Assembly (NCBI RefSeq): GCF_041929845.1
Contig: NZ_JBHEEH010000002.1
Location: 124,001 to 188,000 of the forward strand
Direction: 5' to 3'
From: Paenochrobactrum pullorum
GTDB lineage: Bacteria; Pseudomonadota; Alphaproteobacteria; Rhizobiales; Rhizobiaceae
Length of the DNA stretch: 64,000 bases
Position 1 is the first letter of the stretch, and each line of letters opens with the position of its first letter. The position numbers and the translations under genes are program-made. Of this stretch, positions 9,091-16,831 are shown in pieces. Under the pieces are notes generated by a model that had not been told where the DNA came from, made no database searches, and saw only the letters and a list, made by a program, of their open reading frames with translations.

Positions 9091-10011
9091 ATGCATTTTA
9101 TGAAAAAGGCCATTTGCCAAACATGGTTAGAGGCAGGGTTCCGGTCAGGGGTCTGCTTAGGGCAAAGGCCTTTGCTTTCAGGCACTCTGGCAGGAATTTC
9201 CGGTGGCTTGATGGTTGCAGTTTTTGCATTGGAATCCGTGCCGGCGATGGCTGCACCTTCAGTGATGCTGGCACCGCATCGTGCAGTTTATGATCTCCAG
9301 CTTGATAAAGCGGATGACAAAACGGGAATCAGCGGTCTTAAGGGTCGTATGGTCTATGAATTCAATGGCTCCGCCTGTGAAGGCTATACAACTAATTTTC
9401 GCTTTGTGACGCAGATCGATATGGAAGAACAGCCGCAGCGGCTTACCGATCAGCAGACGACGACTTTTGAAGCGGCTGACGGCAAAGAGTTCAGTTTTGT
9501 CAACAAAACATTTGTGGATAAAGACCTGATCAAGGAAGTACGCGGCAGTGCCGAGCTGCAAGCCAAAAATTTGCAGGTCAAATTAAGTCAGCCGGAAAAG
9601 GCCGATATTGAACTGGGTAAAACCAATTTCCCAACCAAACACCTGACCGAAATTATCGGTAAGGCAGAAAAGGGCGAGAAATTTTACCAGACCACAATTT
9701 TTGATGGGTCGGAAGATGCCAATCGCGTGGTTTCTACCACCGTAATGCTGGGTAAAGAACAGGCGGCCAAAGATGATGAATATAAATCTTTGGGCACTAT
9801 GGGCAAAGACAAATATTGGCCGGTCACGATTGCTTATTTTGATGACAAGGAAAATCAGGACGGTTTGCCGATTTACCGCATCAATTTCAAATTATACCGC
9901 AATGGCGTGACGCGTGATCTGTTTATGGATTACGGTGATTTTTCCATGCGTGGAAAACTGGTCAAGCTTGATCTCTATAACAGCCAGCCTGCGGATGCAA
10001 AATGTGACTAA
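9091..10011 (+). CDS. eipB: Cell envelope integrity protein EipB (DUF1849)
   Basis: A 306-residue exported protein. The N-terminus has basic residues and a hydrophobic segment (about 28-50) ending in PAMAA, a likely signal peptide cleaved near residue 55. The mature part opens with LAPHRAVYDLQL and contains SACEGYTTNFRFVTQ, both characteristic of DUF1849. In Brucella EipB a conserved disulfide ties this cysteine to one near the C-terminus; here the pair would be Cys96 and Cys305. The protein acts in the periplasm to maintain the envelope. ATG 9091 has AGGGAG seven bases upstream; an earlier in-frame start lacks such a site. Confidence 0.9.
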   Translation: MHFMKKAICQTWLEAGFRSGVCLGQRPLLSGTLAGISGGLMVAVFALESVPAMAAPSVMLAPHRAVYDLQLDKADDKTGISGLKGRMVYEFNGSACEGYTTNFRFVTQIDMEEQPQRLTDQQTTTFEAADGKEFSFVNKTFVDKDLIKEVRGSAELQAKNLQVKLSQPEKADIELGKTNFPTKHLTEIIGKAEKGEKFYQTTIFDGSEDANRVVSTTVMLGKEQAAKDDEYKSLGTMGKDKYWPVTIAYFDDKENQDGLPIYRINFKLYRNGVTRDLFMDYGDFSMRGKLVKLDLYNSQPADAKCD

Positions 10012-10225
10012 AAGCATTCGAGCCAAAAGTGCGATGCGTATTTGCAGGGAAACAAGTTCACTGGACTGATTTCTTTTTTGGCTGTGATATGCGGGGCAAT
10101 GCGCATGAAGAGATCATTTTCGGCACGGATAAACGGGCAGGGGTTGCATTTCTGTCCATCATCCGTTAAGTGCCGGAACATTCCACACACGGGCTAGTGG
10201 TTAATATCGGGAGAAATCCGATATG

Positions 10226-10264
10226 ACCTCCGGTGGCGGTTCTTCCGCCTCTGTCCGTGGAGGT
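10226..10264 (+). ncRNA. Hairpin in the rpsB leader, candidate autoregulatory element
   Basis: ACCTCCG (10226-10232) pairs with TGGAGGT (10258-10264), and inside it GGCGG pairs with CCGCC around a TTCTT loop. No T-run follows, so it is not a terminator. It ends 23 bases before the rpsB start, where S2 could bind to repress translation. The structure is visible; the function is inferred. Confidence 0.55.
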
Positions 10265-10287
10265 TAAACCGGAAAAGGAAAATTGAA

Positions 10288-11058
10288 ATGGCATTGCCAG
10301 AATTCAGCATGCGCCAGCTTCTCGAAGCTGGTATCCACTTTGGTCACCAGACACACCGCTGGAACCCAAAGATGGCTCCATACATCTATGGCTCCCGCAA
10401 CAACATCCACATCATGGATTTGGCTCAGACCGTTCCTCTGCTGCACAATGCGCTGAAGGTTGTATCTGACACTGTTGCCCGTGGCGGCCGCGTTCTGTTC
10501 GTTGGTACCAAGCGTCAGGCTTCTGACATTGTTGCTGATGCTGCAAACCGTTCAGCACAGTACTATGTCAATGCACGCTGGCTCGGCGGCATGATGACCA
10601 ACTGGAAAACCATCTCCAACTCCATTCAGCGTCTGCGCAAGCTGGACGAACTGTTGGCAGGCGATGCACAGGGCTACTCCAAGAAGGAACGCCTGAACCT
10701 GGAACGCGAACGTGAAAAACTCGATCGCGCACTGGGCGGCATCAAGGATATGGGTTCGGTTCCTGACCTGATGTTCATCATCGACACCAACAAAGAATCA
10801 ATTGCTATTCAGGAAGCCAAGCGCCTTGGTATCCCTGTTGTTGCAGTTATCGATAGTAACTGTGATCCAGACCAGATCGATTACCCAATTCCAGGTAACG
10901 ATGATGCTGCACGCGCAATCTCGCTTTATTGCGATCTGATCGCCCGCGCTGCAATTGATGGTATTGCCCGTCAGCAGGGTGCACTCGGCATTGATATCGG
11001 CGCTCAGGTTGAAGCTCCGGTTGAGCCAGCACTCGAAGCTCCGGCAGAAGGCGCTTAA
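10288..11058 (+). CDS. rpsB: 30S ribosomal protein S2
   Basis: 256 residues. It has the S2 signature MRQLLEAGIHFGHQTHRWNP at residues 7-26 and the second signature PDLMFIIDTNKESIAIQEA. S2 is assembled late into the small subunit near S1. A GGAAAAGGAAA purine tract precedes the ATG. It heads the conserved block rpsB-tsf-pyrH-frr. The alanine/proline-rich C-terminal tail is normal for alphaproteobacteria. Confidence 0.98.
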   Translation: MALPEFSMRQLLEAGIHFGHQTHRWNPKMAPYIYGSRNNIHIMDLAQTVPLLHNALKVVSDTVARGGRVLFVGTKRQASDIVADAANRSAQYYVNARWLGGMMTNWKTISNSIQRLRKLDELLAGDAQGYSKKERLNLEREREKLDRALGGIKDMGSVPDLMFIIDTNKESIAIQEAKRLGIPVVAVIDSNCDPDQIDYPIPGNDDAARAISLYCDLIARAAIDGIARQQGALGIDIGAQVEAPVEPALEAPAEGA

Positions 11059-11073
11059 GCGCTGTAATAATTC

Positions 11074-11181
11074 ATCCACCCGTTACAAAGCGGGTGGATA
11101 ATTAATTTCGTTCCTATGTGATAACTCTCCAGAGTGCGTCACCACATAGGGGTCTAAAGTTGGCACACCCTTTGGTGTGCC
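11074..11181 (+). other. Three consecutive hairpins between rpsB and tsf
   Basis: Three perfect stems follow one another: ATCCACCCG / CGGGTGGAT (11074-11099), CCTATGTG / CACATAGG (11113-11150) and GGCACACC / GGTGTGCC (11162-11181, CTTT loop). None is followed by a strong T-run. They could act as attenuators, RNA processing sites, or structured leader of tsf. Confidence 0.75.
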
Positions 11182-11205
11182 TTCGCTTTCATGAAAGGCG
11201 ACAAT

Positions 11206-12129
11206 ATGAGCGTTTCCGCATCACAGGTAAAACAGCTGCGCGACCTTACCGGCGCAGGCATGATGGATTGTAAAGCAGCATTGGCTGAAACCAATGGCGA
11301 CATTGAAGCCGCTGTTGACTGGCTGCGTGCAAAGGGTATCGCAAAGGCCGACAAGAAAGCCGGCCGTACCGCTGCTGAAGGTCTCGTTGCAGTCGCTTCA
11401 GAAGGCAACAAGGCAGTTGTTGTTGAAGTGAACTCCGAAACAGACTTCGTTGCACGTAACGATGCCTTCCAGGAAATCGTTCGCAATGTTGCTCAGGTTG
11501 CTCTGACAACCGATGGTTCGACTGAAGCTGTTGCTGCTGCTATCTATCCTGGCGCAGACAAGAGCGTTACCGAAGTTATCAAGGACGCTGTCGGCACCAT
11601 CGGTGAAAACATGAGCTTCCGTCGTTCGGCTGGTCTGAGCGTTAACAACGGTACTGTTGCAACATACATTCACAACGGCGTTTCCGACGGTCTCGGCAAA
11701 CTGGGTGTTTTGGTTGCTATCGAAACCGATGGTGACAAAGAAGCTGCAAACGCATTCGGCCGTCAGGTTGCAATGCACGTTGCTGCGATCAACCCGCTGG
11801 CACTGACCAACGAAGAAGTTGATGCTTCTGCAGTTGAACGTGAAAAAGCAATCTTCATCGAACAGGCCCGCGAATCGGGCAAGCCGGACGCAATCATCGA
11901 AAAGATGATTGATGGCCGTATGCGCAAGTTCTTTGAAGAAGTTGTTCTTCTGTCCCAGTCTTTCGTTATCAATCCTGACCTGACTGTTGCTGCAGCTCTT
12001 AAAGAAGCTGAAAAGACAATCGGTGCTCCTGCAAAAATTACTGCTTTTGTACGTTTTGCACTCGGCGAAGGTATTGAGAAAGAAGAAACAGACTTCGCAG
12101 CTGAAGTTGCTGCAGCAGTTAAGAGCTAA
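11206..12129 (+). CDS. tsf: Elongation factor Ts
   Basis: 307 residues. EF-Ts is the nucleotide exchange factor for EF-Tu. The N-terminal UBA-like region contains VKQLRDLTGAGMMDCKAAL and the second signature EVNSETDFVARN. ATG 11206 matches the family N-terminus and has AAAGG upstream; another in-frame ATG at 11191 would add five residues. It follows rpsB after an unusually structured 147-base gap, so it may have its own expression control. Confidence 0.98.
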   Translation: MSVSASQVKQLRDLTGAGMMDCKAALAETNGDIEAAVDWLRAKGIAKADKKAGRTAAEGLVAVASEGNKAVVVEVNSETDFVARNDAFQEIVRNVAQVALTTDGSTEAVAAAIYPGADKSVTEVIKDAVGTIGENMSFRRSAGLSVNNGTVATYIHNGVSDGLGKLGVLVAIETDGDKEAANAFGRQVAMHVAAINPLALTNEEVDASAVEREKAIFIEQARESGKPDAIIEKMIDGRMRKFFEEVVLLSQSFVINPDLTVAAALKEAEKTIGAPAKITAFVRFALGEGIEKEETDFAAEVAAAVKS

Positions 12130-12247
12130 ATTTTTGCTCTAAACAGCCTGAACGGGGCTATAGGCAGTTATTTTGACTGTATGTGGCGCCTAAGGGCATG
12201 TTTGGCAAAAATATGATGACTTATGCTCTAAAAGCTTTTGATTATGG

Positions 12248-12275
12248 AGGGCATCGCGTGACAACGCGGTGCCCT
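12248..12275 (+). other. Strong hairpin in the tsf-pyrH gap
   Basis: AGGGCATCGCG pairs with CGCGGTGCCCT (11 bp, one G-T pair) around a TGACAA loop, 48 bases before the pyrH start. No T-run follows on either side. Confidence 0.75.
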
Positions 12276-12323
12276 TCGTGTATCGAACATCAGATTCATA
12301 TGATCGTAACACAAGAGGGTATC

Positions 12324-13046
12324 ATGACCGGAACGCCTGTATATAAGCGCATCATTTTAAAAGCATCCGGTGAAGCTTTAATGGGCGGGCAGGGCTTTGG
12401 TATTGATGTATCGGTTGCAGATCGTATTGCAAGCGACGTCAAACAAGCGCGTGCCCTAGGTGTTGAAGTTGGTATCGTCATCGGCGGCGGCAATATTTTC
12501 CGCGGCGTTGCGGTCGCTTCCAAGGGTGGTGATCGTATTACCGGCGACCATATGGGCATGTTGGCTACTGTCATCAATTCGCTGGCGCTGCGCACATCGC
12601 TCAATAAAGCGGGTGTCGATGCGGTTGTGCTTTCCGCAATTGCCATGCCGGAAATTTGCGAAAGCTTCACGCAGCGCAAAGCCACCGCTTATATGAATGC
12701 CGGCAAAGTCGTGATTTTTGCCGGTGGTACCGGCAACCCGTTCTTTACTACTGATTCTGCCGCAGCTTTGCGCGCGGCTGAAATCGGTGCGGATGCTTTG
12801 TTGAAAGGCACGCAGGTAGACGGTATCTATTCTGCCGATCCGAAGAAAGATCCGAATGCCACCCGTTTTGACCGGTTGACCCATAAGGAAGTGCTTGATC
12901 GTGGCCTGGCGGTGATGGATACCGCTGCTGTCGCGCTTGCACGCGAGAACAACATTCCGATAATAGTATATTCGATCCATGAAAATGGCGGATTGGCTGA
13001 TATTTTGCAAGGTAAAGGGCGCAGCACAATCGTGTCGGATTCTTGA
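12324..13046 (+). CDS. pyrH: Uridylate kinase
   Basis: 240 residues. UMP kinase of the amino-acid kinase fold converts UMP to UDP in pyrimidine nucleotide synthesis. Motifs are ILKASGEALMG at the N-terminus, IVIGGGNIFRG for the nucleotide site, and FAGGTGNPFFTTDSAAALRA. ATG 12324 is chosen because it begins the conserved MTGTPVYKRIILKASGE region and has AAGAGGG upstream; a longer frame reaching further upstream reads through the hairpin and is not conserved in kind. Confidence 0.97.
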   Translation: MTGTPVYKRIILKASGEALMGGQGFGIDVSVADRIASDVKQARALGVEVGIVIGGGNIFRGVAVASKGGDRITGDHMGMLATVINSLALRTSLNKAGVDAVVLSAIAMPEICESFTQRKATAYMNAGKVVIFAGGTGNPFFTTDSAAALRAAEIGADALLKGTQVDGIYSADPKKDPNATRFDRLTHKEVLDRGLAVMDTAAVALARENNIPIIVYSIHENGGLADILQGKGRSTIVSDS

Positions 13047-13093
13047 CGTCTGCGCTGCCCGATTCTTAAATCTTCGCGCCAAGGAGAAAATCT

Positions 13094-13654
13094 ATGAGCG
13101 ATGTTTTTGACATCAACGACCTGAAGCGCCGCATGGACGGCGCGATCTCTTCGTTTAAACATGACTTAGGCGGTTTACGTACCGGTCGGGCATCGGCAAG
13201 CTTGCTGGAGCCGATCGTTGTGCAGGCTTACGGTTCAAGTATGCCGATCAATCAGGTGGCCAACATCACTGTACCGGAATCACGTATGCTGGCGGTTTCC
13301 GTCTGGGATAAGTCAATGGTTGGTGCAGTTGAACGTGCTATCCGTGAATCTGGTCTTGGTCTGAACCCGATTACAGATGGCACAAATCTGCGTATTCCTC
13401 TGCCGGAGCTTAATGAACAGCGCCGTAAAGAGCTGGTTAAAATTGCCAACCAATATGCTGAACAGGCACGTGTGGCTGCCCGTCACGTTCGCCGTGATGG
13501 TATGGATCAGTTGAAGAAACTGGAAAAAGACAGCCTTATGAGCCAGGATGACAGCCGTGTGATGTCGGACAAGGTTCAGAAGTTTACTGATGAAACCATT
13601 GCCGAGATCGACAAGCTCTTTGCATCTAAAGAAGTGGAGATCATGCAGGTTTAA
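13094..13654 (+). CDS. frr: Ribosome recycling factor
   Basis: 186 residues, the normal length. It contains LGGLRTGRASASLLEPI near the N-terminus and the C-terminal helical block with RRDGMDQLKKLEKD. RRF, together with EF-G, splits ribosomes after termination. An AAGGAG ribosome binding site lies upstream. It follows pyrH by 47 bases in the same transcription unit. Confidence 0.98.
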   Translation: MSDVFDINDLKRRMDGAISSFKHDLGGLRTGRASASLLEPIVVQAYGSSMPINQVANITVPESRMLAVSVWDKSMVGAVERAIRESGLGLNPITDGTNLRIPLPELNEQRRKELVKIANQYAEQARVAARHVRRDGMDQLKKLEKDSLMSQDDSRVMSDKVQKFTDETIAEIDKLFASKEVEIMQV

Positions 13655-13714
13655 GGCTTGTATGATTTTAGCATAATTTTTTGCTGAATGCAGATTGAAG
13701 AGGTAGCAACACGC

Positions 13715-14485
13715 ATGTCGGATCCGCGCCACATCGCCATCATTATGGATGGAAACGGTCGTTGGGCAACCGCGCGTGGGCTGCCTCGCAGTGCAGGGCA
13801 CAGGGCAGGCGTTGAAAGTCTGCGTTCAGTCGTCCATCATGCCGGTACTATCGGTATTGAATGGCTGACATTCTTTGCTTTTTCTTCCGAGAACTGGTCC
13901 CGTCCAGACGGGGAAGTGCGTGAACTTCTGACATTGTTGAAAATGTTTATCCGGCGAGACCTTGCTGATCTGCATCGCAAAAATGTGCATATCAGTATTA
14001 TCGGCGAACGCGAAAATCTGTCGCCTGATGTACGTGCACTGTTGGTCGAGGCGGAAAGCCTGACCCGTGGCAATACCGGTCTCAATCTGGTGATTGCATT
14101 TAATTACGGCTCACGTGATGAAATTACCCGTGTGATGCGCAGTCTTGCCGCCGATGTGGCGGCAGGCAGACTTGACCCGCAATCCATTTCAGCCGATCTG
14201 ATTTCGGCTAATCTTGATACATCCGGCATGCCGGATCCGGATTTGATCATCCGTACAAGCGGTGAGATGCGGCTTTCCAATTTCTTGCTTTGGCAGGCAG
14301 CTTACGCGGAGCTTTTGTTTTTGCCGTGTCTTTGGCCTGACTTTTCGCCGGAGGTTTTCGAGGAGGCGATTGCAACCTATCGCAATCGTGAACGCCGTTT
14401 TGGTGGCATCAAGTCACAAGCATCTTGCAATGAGAGCGTTGAACGAATGCCGGTTGCTGTGGCTTCCGACGGTGTTGCATCCTGA
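13715..14485 (+). CDS. uppS: Isoprenyl transferase (undecaprenyl diphosphate synthase)
   Basis: 256 residues. The cis-prenyltransferase signature HIAIIMDGNGRWAT (catalytic Asp in MDGNGRWA) opens the protein, and the C-terminal signature DLIIRTSGEMRLSNFLLWQ is intact. It makes the C55 lipid carrier for peptidoglycan and LPS. ATG 13715 fits the family; an upstream in-frame ATG (13688) lacks a ribosome binding site, while GAGG precedes 13715. Confidence 0.96.
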   Translation: MSDPRHIAIIMDGNGRWATARGLPRSAGHRAGVESLRSVVHHAGTIGIEWLTFFAFSSENWSRPDGEVRELLTLLKMFIRRDLADLHRKNVHISIIGERENLSPDVRALLVEAESLTRGNTGLNLVIAFNYGSRDEITRVMRSLAADVAAGRLDPQSISADLISANLDTSGMPDPDLIIRTSGEMRLSNFLLWQAAYAELLFLPCLWPDFSPEVFEEAIATYRNRERRFGGIKSQASCNESVERMPVAVASDGVAS

Positions 14486-14552
14486 GATTTAGAACAAGTA
14501 GCCAGCCTTTGCGCACTTGGCAGATAATAAAAATGAAGGCCGAGAGGTGAGT

Positions 14553-15365
14553 ATGTCAAATCTTCAAACCCGCATTATCACAGCGATTGTGCTGGGCGGT
14601 TTAACTTTGTGGCTGACATATATCGGCGGTCTTGGTTTCAGCTTGTTGATGATTGCCATGGGATTGGCGATTTTTTATGAGTGGACGACACTCAGCGCGT
14701 CGCGCCAAAGTGCCTTTACGAAGATTTTGGGCTGGCTGTGGCTGATCGGTACTTTTGCATTGCTGATCTGGGATGAGAATGCACTTTGGACGATCGGCTT
14801 TTTGGCAATCGGTTTTGTCGTATTGTTGGTTCTTGGCTGGAAAACCGGCAAAGCTTGGCCTGCCGCCGGGTTGCTTTATGCAGGTTTTCCGACGATTTCG
14901 CTGGCACTTTTACGCGGTGACGAGCCATTTGGCTTTACTGCAATCATTTTTCTTTTCGCCATTGTATGGTCAACCGATATTGCAGCTTATTTTACCGGCC
15001 GTTCATTGGGCGGGCCAAAGCTTGCGCCGAAGTTTTCGCCAAATAAAACATGGTCGGGCGCAATCGGCGGTATTGCTGCGGCTGTTGCAGGAGCCATTTT
15101 TGTGGCATCTCTTGTGGCAGAGTCCGGCAGTTTCATCGTGCCATTATTGGCGGTTCTGTTGTCGATTGTTTCGCAGATTGGTGACCTGGTCGAATCTTGG
15201 GTCAAGCGCCGCTTTGGTGCTAAGGATTCGGGCTGGTTATTGCCGGGGCATGGCGGGGTCATGGATCGCGTTGATGGTCTCATTGCTGCTGGCGCTTTGC
15301 TTTATATTATCGGCGCAATCATGGCTGATCCGGATGTGCCATCTGCGATATTTTTTAATCTTTAA
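14553..15365 (+). CDS. cdsA: Phosphatidate cytidylyltransferase
   Basis: 270 residues with about seven hydrophobic helices. The CDP-alcohol signature is visible in the C-terminal third: VKRRFGAKDSGWLLPGHGGV, followed by MDRVDGLIAA. It makes CDP-diacylglycerol for phospholipid synthesis in the inner membrane. ATG 14553 with a GAGAGG site is preferred over an upstream in-frame TTG at 14517. Confidence 0.95.
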   Translation: MSNLQTRIITAIVLGGLTLWLTYIGGLGFSLLMIAMGLAIFYEWTTLSASRQSAFTKILGWLWLIGTFALLIWDENALWTIGFLAIGFVVLLVLGWKTGKAWPAAGLLYAGFPTISLALLRGDEPFGFTAIIFLFAIVWSTDIAAYFTGRSLGGPKLAPKFSPNKTWSGAIGGIAAAVAGAIFVASLVAESGSFIVPLLAVLLSIVSQIGDLVESWVKRRFGAKDSGWLLPGHGGVMDRVDGLIAAGALLYIIGAIMADPDVPSAIFFNL

Positions 15366-15451
15366 GGTCGTCGAAATTTAAATATTATTTTGGCGGTCTC
15401 ATAAGGCGGGTTACACTCAATTTGTCATCCGTCCCCATCAGGAGTTTTGTT

Positions 15452-16591
15452 TTGTCCGATATTTTCTCGCATCTGTTTGGGAGCAATAGTCTGCTGGTGG
15501 GAACGTTGATACCGTTCGTCTGTGTCCTTAGTGTTGTCGTTTTCGTCCACGAGATGGGGCATTATCTGGTCGGTCGCTGGTGCGGAATTGGTGTACAGGC
15601 ATTTTCGATCGGTTTCGGCCCTGAATTGATCGGCTATACGGCAAAATCCGGCACACGCTGGAAACTGTCGGCTATTCCGCTCGGCGGTTATGTGAAATTT
15701 GCCGGTGATGAAAGCGTGACAAGCTCGCCTGTCGGAATCGATCACGTGCAAATGAGCGAAGATTACCGCAAAACTGCTTTTCACACCCAACCGGTATGGA
15801 AGCGTGCAGCAACAGTTTTTGCAGGGCCTGCTTTCAATATTTTGCTCACCATTGCGATTTTGAGCGTCTTCTTCAATATGTATGGCCGCACCATTGCTGA
15901 CCCTTTGGTTGCAGAAGTAACCATCGGCAGCCCGGCGGAAGTGGCAGGCTTTCAGGCCGGTGACCGTTTCATCAGTGTTGAAGGCTCGAAAGTTACGACC
16001 TTTGCCGATGTGCAGCGCATCGTATCAGGGCGCACCGGTGATGCTTTGAAATTCGTTGTTGAGCGTGACGGGCGTGAGCTTGAGCTGGAAGCAATGCCGG
16101 TTGCCTCTGAGCAAACTGATGCGCTGGGCAACCAGATCAAGATCGGTGTTATTGGTGTTAAAACAACCAACGAAGTCGCGCAATTTCGTAAAGTTGAGTA
16201 TGGGCCACTAGAATCAGTCGGGCAGGCGGTGAAGGAAACCGGTCATATTATTGCTCGTACGGGTGAATTTTTCTCGCGATTCTTTGCCGGACGCGAAGAT
16301 AAGTGTCAGCTGGGCGGGCCGGTTAAAATTGCCAATATGGCAGGACAGGCTGCAAGTTTGGGTTTTGAATGGCTAGTGCAGCTCACTGCAATGCTCTCAA
16401 TAGGCATTGGCTTGCTCAATTTATTCCCGTTACCGCCGCTGGATGGCGGACATTTGGTGTTTTATGCGGCAGAAGCGGTATTAGGACGACCGGTTTCGGT
16501 GAGAGCACAGGAGCTTTTCTATAAATTAGGCTTTTTGCTTGTTATGGGCTTTATGGCTTTTGTACTTTTCAATGATGTCTTTGCCTGCTAA
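15452..16591 (+). CDS. rseP: RIP metalloprotease RseP
   Basis: An inner-membrane site-2 zinc protease of 379 residues if the TTG at 15452 is used; AGGAG lies eight bases upstream, and no ATG is available there. The HEMGH zinc motif is at about residues 33-37, a PDZ domain spans the middle (around the segment GSPAEVAGFQAGDRFISVEG), and the third metal-site motif LFPLPPLDGGHL is near the C-terminus. It cleaves transmembrane anti-sigma factors and leftover signal peptides. It lies directly before bamA, the standard arrangement. Confidence 0.95.
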   Translation: MSDIFSHLFGSNSLLVGTLIPFVCVLSVVVFVHEMGHYLVGRWCGIGVQAFSIGFGPELIGYTAKSGTRWKLSAIPLGGYVKFAGDESVTSSPVGIDHVQMSEDYRKTAFHTQPVWKRAATVFAGPAFNILLTIAILSVFFNMYGRTIADPLVAEVTIGSPAEVAGFQAGDRFISVEGSKVTTFADVQRIVSGRTGDALKFVVERDGRELELEAMPVASEQTDALGNQIKIGVIGVKTTNEVAQFRKVEYGPLESVGQAVKETGHIIARTGEFFSRFFAGREDKCQLGGPVKIANMAGQAASLGFEWLVQLTAMLSIGIGLLNLFPLPPLDGGHLVFYAAEAVLGRPVSVRAQELFYKLGFLLVMGFMAFVLFNDVFAC

Positions 16592-16684
16592 CAGTAAAAT
16601 TGAATTTTGACGTCGATAAGACGGAAAATAAGAGGCGTTGGACTGGATAAGTAATATAATTTGTTTACCATAATCATGGATTCG

Positions 16685-16702
16685 CGTGGCATGTGTGCCA
16701 CG
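16685..16702. other. Short perfect palindrome upstream of bamA
   Basis: CGTGGCA-TGTG-TGCCACG forms a 7-bp stem in the 240-base rseP-bamA gap. No T-run follows. It may be an operator or a leader hairpin. Confidence 0.5.
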
Positions 16703-16831
16703 GTTGACGATGAAGTAAACAGATTTTAACTGTCGTACTTGCTTGTATGTAAAAACAAGCTATGACGGTAATATGTGAATTTTCTGGGAAACGCGCCCGG
16801 GGATAGAAATAAACGAAGGTTTTGAAAGCCC

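Noticed and set aside
10008..10190. A 60-codon minus-strand frame between eipB and rpsB
   Set aside because: No family, and it covers the probable rpsB promoter.
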